Source: Pedobacter sp. Leaf250
GTDB lineage: Bacteria; Bacteroidota; Bacteroidia; Sphingobacteriales; Sphingobacteriaceae
Direction: 5' to 3'
Length of the DNA stretch: 64,000 nt
NCBI RefSeq assembly: GCF_920984735.1
Contig: NZ_CAKLBU010000007.1
Location: forward strand, 86,545 to 150,544
In this document: positions 55,175 through 63,931 of the stretch, in pieces
How the letters are laid out: every line of letters starts with the position of its first letter
How positions within the stretch are numbered: position 1 is the stretch's first letter
Made by a program: the position numbers and the translations under genes
Notes under the pieces: model-generated
What the model was told of the DNA's origin: nothing
The model's input: only the letters and a program-made list of their open reading frames with translations
The model's database searches: none

Positions 55175-55183
55175 TCGGTTGCA
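55170..55183. promoter_or_regulatory. LacI-type operator 3
   Basis: TGCAATCGGTTGCA, the exact reverse complement of operators 1 and 2, so the slightly asymmetric core points the other way. It contains the -33 TTG of the GH10 promoter. No promoter leads away on the + strand here. Confidence 0.8.
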
Positions 55184-55221
55184 CAATAATTTTTCAATCT
55201 CATCTTTTGGAAAAGTATATC

Positions 55222-55256
55222 AAAAAAAAATCCCCTACCATTACATAGGGGATTTT
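55222..55256 (-). terminator. Intrinsic terminator of the GHL10 gene
   Basis: On the minus strand, arms 55246-55256 and 55227-55237 (AAAATCCCCTA with TAGGGGATTTT) close an 8-base loop and run into a T-tract. It lies 25 bp past the stop codon and insulates the xylan operon. Confidence 0.9.
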
Positions 55257-55280
55257 ATTATTTATGAATTTGATTTTTTC

Positions 55281-56825
55281 TTACTCTTTAGCCAGAGGAA
55301 TTTCTACACCAACTGGTCCGCTTGGTTCACTTTCATTTTTCAACCTATCAAGGGCAGTAACCAAATAACTATAACGTTTACCAGGTTCTGTTGTGGTATC
55401 AATAAAGGAAAGATAATCTTCGAAGCTAATTTTGAGGATATTTTTTGGATCAAGTATGGAAATTTTCTCGCCTTCAGCAAAGCGATAAATTACATAGCCA
55501 GAAGCCGTTTCACCATCTTTAGCCTTTAACGGGTTTTGCCACTTCAAATGTACACCATCTTTAAGCGCATCGGCAGTTAGCGCCTGCGGCTCGTTCGGAG
55601 GAGTTTCATCTAACCATGGCATTTGCGGAGGGAGCGCCTGATACTTATATAAATCATTTTTTAGTGAATCGCCTACAGATCTTGCTACTGTACTCAATGA
55701 TTTTGAGCTAAAGAAAACACTGCCCTGAATTCTGGTATGCTCTCTTATAAAACGTATTTGCCGGGGTATTTCTGTTAAATTTTTCCAGGCTGCCTCGGCC
55801 CTTGAGTTAACCAGGTAAGCACCCTGACCTATGTAAACATGCCTACCGTAACTGTTATTGCTCCACCAATCAACCAATGTAGCGAATGGGGCAACTCTCC
55901 TCGTAAATGTAAAATAGATCTGCGGATTGATATAATCTACCCAACCTTCCTTAACCCACTTGCGGCTATCGGCAAAAAGTTCTGCATAATTGGATAAACC
56001 ACTGGTTGCAGATCCTTCGGGATCTTCATATTTATTGCGCCATATACCAAACGGACTTACGCCGAACTTTACCCATTTTTTATAATGGTGAATGCTATCA
56101 TCCAACTGCTTGATGAGCATATCCACGTTGTTTCTGCGCCAATCTTTTATGTCGATAAAATTATTTGCGTACTTGCTAAAAGTAGCGGAGTCATTTATAG
56201 TTTGTCCTTCAATTTTATATGGATAAAAATAATCATCAAAATGGATTCCATCTACGTCGTAACCTTTTACAACATCTAAAATAACCTGTATTATATATTC
56301 TCTCACATCAGGAATTCCAGGATCAAACTGTTTTTTGCCACCATAGATAAAAAACCAATCTGGATGTTTTTTGAACGCATGGTCATCATGAAAAACGGTG
56401 CTGCTGCTCATACTTGCCCGGTATGGGTTAAACCAAGCGTGAAGTTCCATCCCTCTAAAATGCGCTTCCTTTATGGCGAATGCCAAAGGATCGTAACCAG
56501 GTGCGGGCGCTAATCCTTGCTTACCCATTAACCATTGGCTCCAGGGTTCTCTTGATTTAGCATAGAAAGCATCGCCTGCTGGCCTAACCTGTAAAATGAT
56601 GGCATTCATCCCTTGACTTTTGTGCCTTTCGAGTATACCAATCAGCTCTTGTTTTTGCTGATCAATGCTTAAACCCGGACGAGAAGGCCAATCGATATTG
56701 GTTACAGTGGCTACCCAAACCCCTCTAAACTCTCTTTTTGGTGCAATTTTTGTTAAAGGTTGAGCATTTAATATATAAGGTAGTACAGTTAAAGATAAAA
56801 GTGCGTATAGAAAGTTTTTAAGCAT
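55281..56825 (-). CDS. GHL10-family glycosidase (DigH-like)
   Basis: A 514-residue exported protein from ATG 56825 (MLKNFLYALLSLTVLPYILNAQ); the 23 codons upstream lack signal features. The GHL10 barrel (about 25-370) has EFRGVWVATVTNIDWPS, MNAIILQVRPAGDAFY, ELHAWFNPYRAS, YDVDGIHFDDYFYP and YINPQIYF. A fibronectin type III domain follows (about 410-510, PPNEPQALTADA to YSYLVTALDRL). The E. coli relative DigH cleaves denuded peptidoglycan strands, so an envelope role is possible. Although next to the xylan locus, it is cut off by a terminator and has no LacI-type operator. Confidence 0.87.
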   Translation of the reverse strand: MLKNFLYALLSLTVLPYILNAQPLTKIAPKREFRGVWVATVTNIDWPSRPGLSIDQQKQELIGILERHKSQGMNAIILQVRPAGDAFYAKSREPWSQWLMGKQGLAPAPGYDPLAFAIKEAHFRGMELHAWFNPYRASMSSSTVFHDDHAFKKHPDWFFIYGGKKQFDPGIPDVREYIIQVILDVVKGYDVDGIHFDDYFYPYKIEGQTINDSATFSKYANNFIDIKDWRRNNVDMLIKQLDDSIHHYKKWVKFGVSPFGIWRNKYEDPEGSATSGLSNYAELFADSRKWVKEGWVDYINPQIYFTFTRRVAPFATLVDWWSNNSYGRHVYIGQGAYLVNSRAEAAWKNLTEIPRQIRFIREHTRIQGSVFFSSKSLSTVARSVGDSLKNDLYKYQALPPQMPWLDETPPNEPQALTADALKDGVHLKWQNPLKAKDGETASGYVIYRFAEGEKISILDPKNILKISFEDYLSFIDTTTEPGKRYSYLVTALDRLKNESEPSGPVGVEIPLAKE

Positions 56826-57032
56826 TATTCTTGTCTTGTTTTTTTTACTGGGATGCGTACTTGTGTTATTTTGAATACAAACGAACATTAGCAATTAAAC
56901 GATTTTTTTTAAAATCTCTTATAATTTTTATTAAAAATTATAATTTGCGCCTTGCTAAAATTAATTGTGTGCCCCATTTACCTATGGAAATACAAAAGTA
57001 TATTAATTTAAGAAGATACAGCATTATTAAAA

Positions 57033-57935
57033 ATGGAACCACAAAAGATTAATAAAGGCGATAGAAACAAGATTTACTTTCTGGTTATAGTTATAGCTGC
57101 TCTTATCGGAACAAATGCTTACCTGTTTTTTAAAGATCGACAGCAAAGCGAAAGGTTTGTTACAGTAAGTACAGAAAAAGATAAATTGCGTTTAGAGGTT
57201 GAAAAAATTGAGGTGGAATTGGATAAAGTTGAAGCGCTCAACTTGGATTTAAATGAGAAATTAGTTGAAGAACAAAAGTTAGCCAGAGAAAAAATTGCCG
57301 AACTTAAAGTTGCATTAGAAAAAGGAGAAATTACCCAAGGAGAGCTTGATAAAGCCAATACCCAAATCAATGAATTAAAAACCTTTGTTAAAAACTATAA
57401 CGATCAGGTTATTCAACTTCAAAAAGACAATATTTTTTTAAAAAACAGCCGCGATAGCTTAGAGAACACACTTAAAAATATAAGCAATAAAGCTTCTGGC
57501 TTGGAAAGTGAAAATGCTAACCTAAATGCTAAAGTTAAAACCGCAGCAGCCTTAAAACTACAAGGTGCTAATATTATTGCCTTCAGAACAAAATCAAGCG
57601 GTAAGAAAGTAGAAGTTACTAAATCATCAACAGCCGAAAAGTTAAGTGTTCGATTTAATATTATTGCGAACGAATTGGCAGAAAAAGGCCACCATAATAT
57701 TTATTTAAGGGTTTTTGATCCGGCAGGAAATTTACTTGCAGATGAAGGGAATCGTTTTGAAGCCGATGGCCAGGAGATGCAATTTAGCCACTCCATCTAT
57801 ATCAACTACAATAACGACGATAGCACCTATGTTATCGATTGGGCTAATCCAAAGCCATTTATCAAAGGGATTTATACAGTTATTTTATATGCCGATGGCA
57901 ATACAATGGGTAAAGCGCAGGTAGATCTTCGCTAA
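57033..57935 (+). CDS. Coiled-coil inner-membrane protein of unknown function
   Basis: A 300-residue protein with one membrane segment (about 14-32, IYFLVIVIAALIGTNAYLFF). A long, highly charged coiled coil of about 120 residues follows (40-165, with heptads such as LRLEVEKIEVELDKVEALN), then a beta-rich C-terminal domain of about 130 residues (ANIIAFRTKSSGKKVEVT to GKAQVDLR). The short basic N-terminus suggests the domain faces the periplasm. The layout occurs in Bacteroidota envelope or division-associated proteins, but no family is named. It converges on the histidine kinase gene, 11 bp away. Confidence 0.75.
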   Translation: MEPQKINKGDRNKIYFLVIVIAALIGTNAYLFFKDRQQSERFVTVSTEKDKLRLEVEKIEVELDKVEALNLDLNEKLVEEQKLAREKIAELKVALEKGEITQGELDKANTQINELKTFVKNYNDQVIQLQKDNIFLKNSRDSLENTLKNISNKASGLESENANLNAKVKTAAALKLQGANIIAFRTKSSGKKVEVTKSSTAEKLSVRFNIIANELAEKGHHNIYLRVFDPAGNLLADEGNRFEADGQEMQFSHSIYINYNNDDSTYVIDWANPKPFIKGIYTVILYADGNTMGKAQVDLR

Positions 57936-57946
57936 TCTCCTCCAAA

Positions 57947-60900
57947 TTAAGCTAAAGGAAAGGTTAAATAAAATGTGGTTCCTACATCAATAACTGAAGT
58001 AAAACTAATTGTTCCACCCGCATTTTCTACGGCCTGTTTTACAAACGCCAGCCCAAGACCAGTACCTGACGATTTTGTAGTAAAGTTAGGTACGAAAATT
58101 TTATCATGTAATATCGCCGGAATTCCTTTTCCATTATCCTTTATCTCGATATATGCGAATTCATCATCGTTATACAGTACCGCACTAATACAACAGTGAG
58201 ATTCATCATCAATAGCCTCAATTGCATTTTTGAATAGATTATTAAAGGTTCTCAATAATTGATCATGGTCAGCCAGAATGCGGATACTATTTCCAGCCTT
58301 ATTAAGCACATTGATTTCTACATTATCGCTATGCTTATAAACCTGGCGGGCCTGTTCTATCACAGGCATGATATCCAACCTCTCCAAATTGGTATCGGGC
58401 ATTTTAGCAAAATTCGAGAATTCTGATGCTATTTTCGAAAGGCTATCAATTTGCTCGATAAAAGACTTGCTGAACTTGTTAAATTTATGTTCAAAATTTG
58501 GATCATTTTCTCGCCATGACTTTTCCAGTAACTGAACACCTAATTTAAGCGGTGTCAATGGATTTTTAATTTCATGAGCAACTTGTTTTGCCATCTCACG
58601 CCAGGCACTCTCTCTTTCTGATTGGGCTAATTTAACTGCGCTGGCTTCGAGGGCAGCTATCATTCCATTGTATTCCTTAATCAATGAGCCAATTTCATCA
58701 TGCCTCCGCCACACAATTGGCTCATTACGCTGTCCAATTCTGGTTCTGCTAATGCTCTCCTGAATGAAAGTTAGAGGGCTTGTAATCTGGTTGGCCAAAA
58801 ACACAGCTAAAACACCCACCGCCACAAACACCAGGGCATAAATATTAATCAGGTTACTTACAAAAAGCGCAATCTTATCTGAATATTCTTCTTCGTTTGA
58901 ATAGTTAGGCAGACCAATATACGCGATAGTTTTATTTTGAGCATTTCGTATTGGCGCATAGGCAGCCGCATAAGTTAAATTACCAATCTTCTCCTCATCA
59001 TTAATATATTCAGATCGCTTTAATTTGGCCAAGTAGGTATAAGCTAGTGGTCCCATTTTTCTTCCAATAACTTTTGAATTATAAAGCTTTGGATAAGTAG
59101 TCATCAACAAATTGCCCTGGGTGTTATATAAATTTAAATCGACATTATTAACATCGGCAAAATTAATGAAATCAGCCACTGCATCTTCATCCTCAACTAT
59201 ACCTTCACTAAAAACCTGTTTTTCATAATTCTGCTGTACTTTCCTTATTTTATCTTTAATGGATATGGTTTGTTGTCCCCGATATTCGTTGTTCATGTAA
59301 TAGTAAGTTACCCAACCAACAATTAATAATGTGGCCACCACCGATAATACTACGGATAATTGGATCCGTGTTTTGTACAGGATTTTATTGGCATTAATCA
59401 TCAGTGATCGATTAATGCTAAACCAACCCACACGTTCATCATCAAGATTTTTAATTAACCAAATTAATCCATATAATACCAATGAGAAGATAATAAACAC
59501 TAAAAAGAAAAAGGATAGTGCTGCCAAACGCTCTACATAACCCACCTTTTGCTTGCTTATTACCACCATCTTACTGTCAGTTGGTTTATATATCAAGTGG
59601 CTATAATCTAATGAATTATCACTGCTCGTTACAAAATCATCTTTTTTGCCTTTAAAAATTCTACCATCTAAGGGATAGGTGTAATTTCCAGACTGATTTA
59701 ATAATCGATCATTACTATATAGTGCTATTGAATATCCTTTAAAATCTTCATCTCTGATCAGCTTTTGATCTCCGAGCAAATCTGGCAATCTATTGTTATA
59801 ATTATAAGGTTTTGATCGAAGTTCGATGACTAAAGTTCCTAATAAACTTCCTTTATTTACAACAGAGATAATTCCAAAATAATCCTGATAACCAAAAGTA
59901 TTATTAACCTGATAGAAATAATTTGCACCATCTATTTTAACCGAACCAGATTCTACCAGTCCTTTATATTTTCTAAAAGGTTGCCCATTCGGATTACTGA
60001 TATCAATGCCGGTTTTATCGTATGGATAGATTTGATAATCGTAACGACTTAAATATCCATCTAAATAATTTTTTATGTGATTTTTGAGTACCGAATAATT
60101 CGATTTACCATTTTGATTAAAATATCTAATTAAAAAATCATCCTTAAGTAACTGACCCTCTAAACTTCCAAGCGCCACAATTGCATTCGGATCTTCTGAC
60201 GATTGTACTTTACGGGCAAGAGGCTCGCGAAGGTTACGCTCGGTAATATCCTTATACTTGATATATTTAATAGATGTGTTAAATGCCAAACAAAAAAATA
60301 CAATAGCAAATAAACCAATAGAAAACTTAGCTTTTTCGTTATAAATGCTTCTGCAAACAATTAAAAGTATGAACGCAAAAACAATGAAAAAAGCAGTAAA
60401 ATCAGTGGTAAGTTTATAAATAAAAACTACTGCAAAACCGGTTAAAAAAATGATAAGCCTTTCCCTATTGCTCACATTAAGTTGCTTGCTAACCGTTGCC
60501 GAAATGATGGTTATTAAGTAAATCTGGAACCAAACCAAACAAAGAATTACAATACTTACCCAACTCGAGCCACTTAATTTTAGGATATTAATAATCTCAA
60601 AGTTAATCTTAGAGTTATATATCAATCCAAAAAAAACTTCATCACTGAAATAGGCAATTGTGGAAATGAAGGCTAAAAACAAAACATGTATAATAATGCC
60701 AAGTACTTTGCTCTTCCTGATGTAAGCTCCAAATTTATACTGCTCTTTGTGGTTGTACATAAATAACAGCAACCAAGTGAGGGAAATTACGTTTAATAAA
60801 AAATCGCCCAATGAAGGCATGAGGAAGCTTTCAGAATATATTTTGGGATCAAAAAGATCAAGCGGAAATCGGTGATTGAACCATCCATAATACAAATCGG

Positions 60901-61675
60901 AAAGTCTAAACGTTAAAAAGAATGCCATTAAAAGTAATGTGCCCCAAGCAATATGGCCCTTTCTTGCGATTAACGAACTTAAGGAATTAAAAAACATGCA
61001 AATGCTCAATAATCCTGCTACGAAAAGCCATAATTGGGTAACCGAATAATAATCGTCTATATAACCAGGTTTTACTTTTAATCCGAATAAAAATTTATTA
61101 TCAATACTTCTGATACTATATACGTCTTTATCGGTAAATGAAGCCAGCGTGAGTAACCTTGAGCTAGATAAAAGCGGATCTAAATCGTTTTTAAAATATT
61201 GGGTTTCTTTAAAAGGATATTGTGACTGTATCGAAATCAGGAAAACCAAATTGAAATCGCCCTGGGTATTTTTAATAACCTCGTACCATCCATTGGAAAA
61301 AAATAGTACAGAACTTCCTTCCTTAATTGTTCGAGGATCGATATCGGTAACACGGTAAGTACTCCAAAATTTTAATTGATTGTTTTGGAAAGTGAGCAGA
61401 TTAATGCCCTTTACTTTTCTGTAAACATTTAAGAAATCAATGGCATTTTTCGGATTGTTATGAAACTGTTTTGCTTTTGCAACTTCGTTTTTGTTAGCTA
61501 AAAACGCGGCAACATCATTTTCCTTTATAAGCAGGTTTTGTTGAACTTCCCTCGCATCGCGTTCCAACAAATCACTTTTGGTTGTAAATCTGCTTAGCGA
61601 TATTGAGGTTACGATAAGGCAGCAACCTAATACAAGCAGTAGAAATCTAATTTTTACACCAAAGCTCAATTTCAT
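57947..61675 (-). CDS. Large NtrY-like membrane sensor histidine kinase
   Basis: A 1242-residue kinase. One membrane segment (about 8-27), an extracytoplasmic domain (28-205), a cluster of about eight membrane segments (205-465), a second extracytoplasmic region (470-715), membrane segments near 725 and 785, a third periplasmic loop (800-935), a segment at about 940-965, then HAMP (SPLTFIQESISRTRIGQ), HisKA with the phosphorylated His1034 in VAHEIKNPLTPLK, and the ATPase domain with NLFKNAIEA, DNGKGIP and GTGLGLA. The kinase core is of the NtrY type. No response regulator gene adjoins it, so its partner and signal are unknown. Confidence 0.92.
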   Translation of the reverse strand: MKLSFGVKIRFLLLVLGCCLIVTSISLSRFTTKSDLLERDAREVQQNLLIKENDVAAFLANKNEVAKAKQFHNNPKNAIDFLNVYRKVKGINLLTFQNNQLKFWSTYRVTDIDPRTIKEGSSVLFFSNGWYEVIKNTQGDFNLVFLISIQSQYPFKETQYFKNDLDPLLSSSRLLTLASFTDKDVYSIRSIDNKFLFGLKVKPGYIDDYYSVTQLWLFVAGLLSICMFFNSLSSLIARKGHIAWGTLLLMAFFLTFRLSDLYYGWFNHRFPLDLFDPKIYSESFLMPSLGDFLLNVISLTWLLLFMYNHKEQYKFGAYIRKSKVLGIIIHVLFLAFISTIAYFSDEVFFGLIYNSKINFEIINILKLSGSSWVSIVILCLVWFQIYLITIISATVSKQLNVSNRERLIIFLTGFAVVFIYKLTTDFTAFFIVFAFILLIVCRSIYNEKAKFSIGLFAIVFFCLAFNTSIKYIKYKDITERNLREPLARKVQSSEDPNAIVALGSLEGQLLKDDFLIRYFNQNGKSNYSVLKNHIKNYLDGYLSRYDYQIYPYDKTGIDISNPNGQPFRKYKGLVESGSVKIDGANYFYQVNNTFGYQDYFGIISVVNKGSLLGTLVIELRSKPYNYNNRLPDLLGDQKLIRDEDFKGYSIALYSNDRLLNQSGNYTYPLDGRIFKGKKDDFVTSSDNSLDYSHLIYKPTDSKMVVISKQKVGYVERLAALSFFFLVFIIFSLVLYGLIWLIKNLDDERVGWFSINRSLMINANKILYKTRIQLSVVLSVVATLLIVGWVTYYYMNNEYRGQQTISIKDKIRKVQQNYEKQVFSEGIVEDEDAVADFINFADVNNVDLNLYNTQGNLLMTTYPKLYNSKVIGRKMGPLAYTYLAKLKRSEYINDEEKIGNLTYAAAYAPIRNAQNKTIAYIGLPNYSNEEEYSDKIALFVSNLINIYALVFVAVGVLAVFLANQITSPLTFIQESISRTRIGQRNEPIVWRRHDEIGSLIKEYNGMIAALEASAVKLAQSERESAWREMAKQVAHEIKNPLTPLKLGVQLLEKSWRENDPNFEHKFNKFSKSFIEQIDSLSKIASEFSNFAKMPDTNLERLDIMPVIEQARQVYKHSDNVEINVLNKAGNSIRILADHDQLLRTFNNLFKNAIEAIDDESHCCISAVLYNDDEFAYIEIKDNGKGIPAILHDKIFVPNFTTKSSGTGLGLAFVKQAVENAGGTISFTSVIDVGTTFYLTFPLA

Positions 61676-61701
61676 CGATTTTGATAAAGATATTAAATAT
61701 T

Positions 61702-61739
61702 GATAAAAAACAACGCCATAAACGGTTTGTTTATGGCGT
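61702..61739 (-). terminator. Intrinsic terminator of fabD
   Basis: On the minus strand, arms 61729-61739 and 61713-61723 (ACGCCATAAAC with GTTTATGGCGT) close a 5-base loop and run into TTGTTTTTTATC. Confidence 0.88.
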
Positions 61740-61764
61740 CGAAATTATTTTAAAATGAAGAATT

Positions 61765-62646
61765 TTAAGCAATAGTGGCGCTACTGGTTTGCACCTCGCG
61801 ACTCACTTTTTTAACTAAACCCTGCAAAACATTGCCAGGTCCAACCTCTACAAATTCCGTTGCTCCATCAGCAAGCATATTTTCAACAGTTTGTGTCCAA
61901 CGTACAGCGCCTGTTAATTGTTTGATTAAATTTGCTTTTATTTCTGCAGGATCGGTATAAGGTTTTGCATCAACATTTTGATATACCGCACAAATAGGTG
62001 CAGAAATATTTGTGGCTTCAATTGCAGCTTGTAATTCAATTTTTGCAGGCTCCATTAAAGGCGAATGGAATGCTCCGCCAACATTTAACTTTAAAGCACG
62101 TTTAGCTCCAGCCTCTGTTAACTTTGCACAAGCCAAATCAATTCCTTCTATACTACCCGAAATAACCAATTGACCCGGACAATTATAATTTGCTGGAACA
62201 ACCACTGCATCAACCTCAGCGCAGATTTTCTCTACTACATCATCAGCCAAGCCTAAAATAGCAGCCATTGTTGAAGGTTGTGCTTCGCAAGCCTTTTGCA
62301 TTGCATTCGCACGAGCAATAACCAACTTTAAACCATCTTCGAAACTTAACGCATTAGCTGCAACCAAGGCTGAGAATTCGCCTAGTGAGTGACCAGCCAC
62401 CATATCTGGCTTAAAATCAGCACCTAAAACTTTTGCCAAAATAACCGAGTGCAAAAAAATTGCTGGCTGGGTTACATTAGTTTGTTTTAGTTCTTCGTCT
62501 GTTCCGCTAAACATGATATCGCTGATGCGGAAACCGATAATTTCATTTGCCTTTTCAAATAATGCTGCAGCCTGTGGGTTTTCATAAAGATCTTTACCCA
62601 TTCCTACAAATTGTGCTCCTTGTCCAGGAAAAATATATGCTCTCAT
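61765..62646 (-). CDS. fabD: Malonyl-CoA:ACP transacylase
   Basis: A 293-residue cytoplasmic enzyme transferring malonyl from CoA to acyl carrier protein (EC 2.3.1.39) at the start of fatty acid synthesis. The GQGAQFVGMG oxyanion loop (9-18), the nucleophile Ser87 in GHSLGE, an active-site Arg in ARANAM (near 112) and the catalytic His194 in AFHSPLM are all present; the C-terminal EVGPGNVLQGLVKK is usual. Full length. It lies 117 bp downstream of folE on the same strand, separated by a 7-bp tandem repeat, and not near other fab genes. Confidence 0.97.
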   Translation of the reverse strand: MRAYIFPGQGAQFVGMGKDLYENPQAAALFEKANEIIGFRISDIMFSGTDEELKQTNVTQPAIFLHSVILAKVLGADFKPDMVAGHSLGEFSALVAANALSFEDGLKLVIARANAMQKACEAQPSTMAAILGLADDVVEKICAEVDAVVVPANYNCPGQLVISGSIEGIDLACAKLTEAGAKRALKLNVGGAFHSPLMEPAKIELQAAIEATNISAPICAVYQNVDAKPYTDPAEIKANLIKQLTGAVRWTQTVENMLADGATEFVEVGPGNVLQGLVKKVSREVQTSSATIA

Positions 62647-62705
62647 AATTTATGCGTTTGGCGTAATGCGCTTGGCGATTAGCGTAGCTGCAACGCCCAA
62701 CCTTT

Positions 62706-62768
62706 TACTTTCTACTTTATACTTTCTACTTTATACTCTTTACTTTCTACTTCCTACTTTCTACTAAT
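62706..62768. repeat. Heptanucleotide tandem repeat, about nine units
   Basis: Consecutive 7-bp units from 62706: TACTTTC, TACTTTA, TACTTTC, TACTTTA, TACTCTT, TACTTTC, TACTTCC, TACTTTC and a decayed TACTAAT whose CTA is the folE stop codon on the minus strand. The array fills the 3' side of the folE-fabD gap. Upstream, 62651-62693 has looser repetition of GGCG/GCGT motifs. Confidence 0.85.
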
Positions 62769-63399
62769 CTAAACTTGCTGTAATTAACCTCAAAAATTCA
62801 GCCCGTGTTTTATCGTTACTTAAAAAAGTACCTGTAAAAGCTGATGTAGTGGTTACTGAATTTTGTTTTTGTACACCACGCATAGCCATGCACAAATGTC
62901 TGCATTCCATAACTACGGCAACGCCCATCGGGTTTAGAGTATTTTGAATACAGTCTCTAATTTCATTAGTTAAGCGCTCCTGAACCTGCAAACGGCGGGC
63001 AAAAGCATCAACCACACGAGGGATTTTGCTCAAGCCAACAATGTGTCCATTTGGAATGTATGCGATGTGTGCTTTACCAAAAAATGGCAACATGTGGTGT
63101 TCGCACATGGAGTAAACCTCAATATCCTTAACCACAACCATTTGGCTGTAATCTTCTTCAAACATGGCTGATTTCAAGATTTCATCAGGTTTTAAATCGT
63201 AACCATGTGTTAAATACTGCAATGCTTTTGCTACACGTTCTGGTGTTTTCAATAGCCCCTCACGTTCTGGATCTTCGCCTAACTGACCAAGAATATCTTT
63301 ATAATGTGTGGCAACAGCTTCAATTTTTTCCTCGTTATAACGGTCTATTTTTACATAGCCATCTCTCGATTCGCCTTTTAATATGTCTTTAGTGCTCAT
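62764..63399 (-). CDS. folE: GTP cyclohydrolase I
   Basis: A 211-residue enzyme converting GTP to 7,8-dihydroneopterin triphosphate (EC 3.5.4.16), the entry to folate, queuosine and biopterin-type pathways. The zinc ligands are Cys99 and His102 in MCEHHMLPF and Cys170 in [16 protein letters not shown], the substrate-binding [22 protein letters not shown] and the [12 protein letters not shown] end complete the signature. It starts 14 bp after the PTPS-family gene, so the two are an operon supplying a common pterin intermediate. Confidence 0.97.
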   Translation of the reverse strand: MSTKDILKGESRDGYVKIDRYNEEKIEAVATHYKDILGQLGEDPEREGLLKTPERVAKALQYLTHGYDLKPDEILKSAMFEEDYSQMVVVKDIEVYSMCEHHMLPFFGKAHIAYIPNGHIVGLSKIPRVVDAFARRLQVQERLTNEIRDCIQNTLNPMGVAVVMECRHLCMAMRGVQKQNSVTTTSAFTGTFLSNDKTRAEFLRLITASLD

Positions 63400-63413
63400 T
63401 AATATTTGTGGAT

Positions 63414-63824
63414 TTAACCAAAGTATTCAACATAGTTATTTTCGGTTTCGTAGATTTTTACACAATGTAAAATTGCACCACTTTCTGCAATTGGGGCTTC
63501 CAATTGTTTCCAAACTTCAATGGCCAGATTTTCTGTAGATGCCAATTTACCTTTCATAAAATCTACATCAAGATTTAAGTTTTTATGGTCAACTTTATCT
63601 ACAACATAAATATTCATTACATCTTTTAACCATTTCAAATCGACAAGAAAACCAGTTTCGGGATTTATTTCACCTTTAACGGTAACATACAACCAATAGT
63701 TATGCCCATGCCAGTTCGGATTGGCGCATTTTCCGTAAACCTCGTTATTTTTATCATCATCCCAATCGGTTCTGGCCAGTTTATGGGCAGCGTTAAATGA
63801 TGCTTTTCTCGTTATATAAATCAT
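63414..63824 (-). CDS. 6-pyruvoyl-/6-carboxytetrahydropterin synthase family enzyme
   Basis: A 136-residue enzyme from ATG 63824 ([16 protein letters not shown]). Zinc ligands are His14, His39 and His41, and the catalytic cysteine is Cys33 in [13 protein letters not shown]. The C-x5-HGH spacing and the surrounding NPNxHGHNY match animal-type 6-pyruvoyl-tetrahydropterin synthase, whereas E. coli QueD has C-x3-HGH. The product of the neighbouring folE is its likely substrate. It could serve queuosine synthesis or a tetrahydropterin cofactor route, and the motif leans to the second. Hence no gene symbol is given. Confidence 0.88.
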   Translation of the reverse strand: MIYITRKASFNAAHKLARTDWDDDKNNEVYGKCANPNWHGHNYWLYVTVKGEINPETGFLVDLKWLKDVMNIYVVDKVDHKNLNLDVDFMKGKLASTENLAIEVWKQLEAPIAESGAILHCVKIYETENNYVEYFG

Positions 63825-63842
63825 TACTCTAAAATAAAAGAT

Positions 63843-63850
63843 CAAATATA
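63843..63850 (-). promoter_or_regulatory. -7 element of the PTPS-folE operon
   Basis: CAAATATA reads TATATTTG on the minus strand, a full TAnnTTTG match and the same sequence as in the tRNA-Asp promoters, 19 bp before the ATG at 63824. Confidence 0.5.
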
Positions 63851-63931
63851 CGGATAAAGGCTTAAGAGAAGACATGGAAAATGTAAGATGGAAAATGGAT
63901 GATTATTATCGTAATCGAGTACCTTTACTTT

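Noticed and set aside
62651..62768. Possible CRISPR-like array between folE and fabD
   Set aside because: Units are only 7 bp and contiguous without spacers; it is a simple tandem repeat and no cas genes are present.
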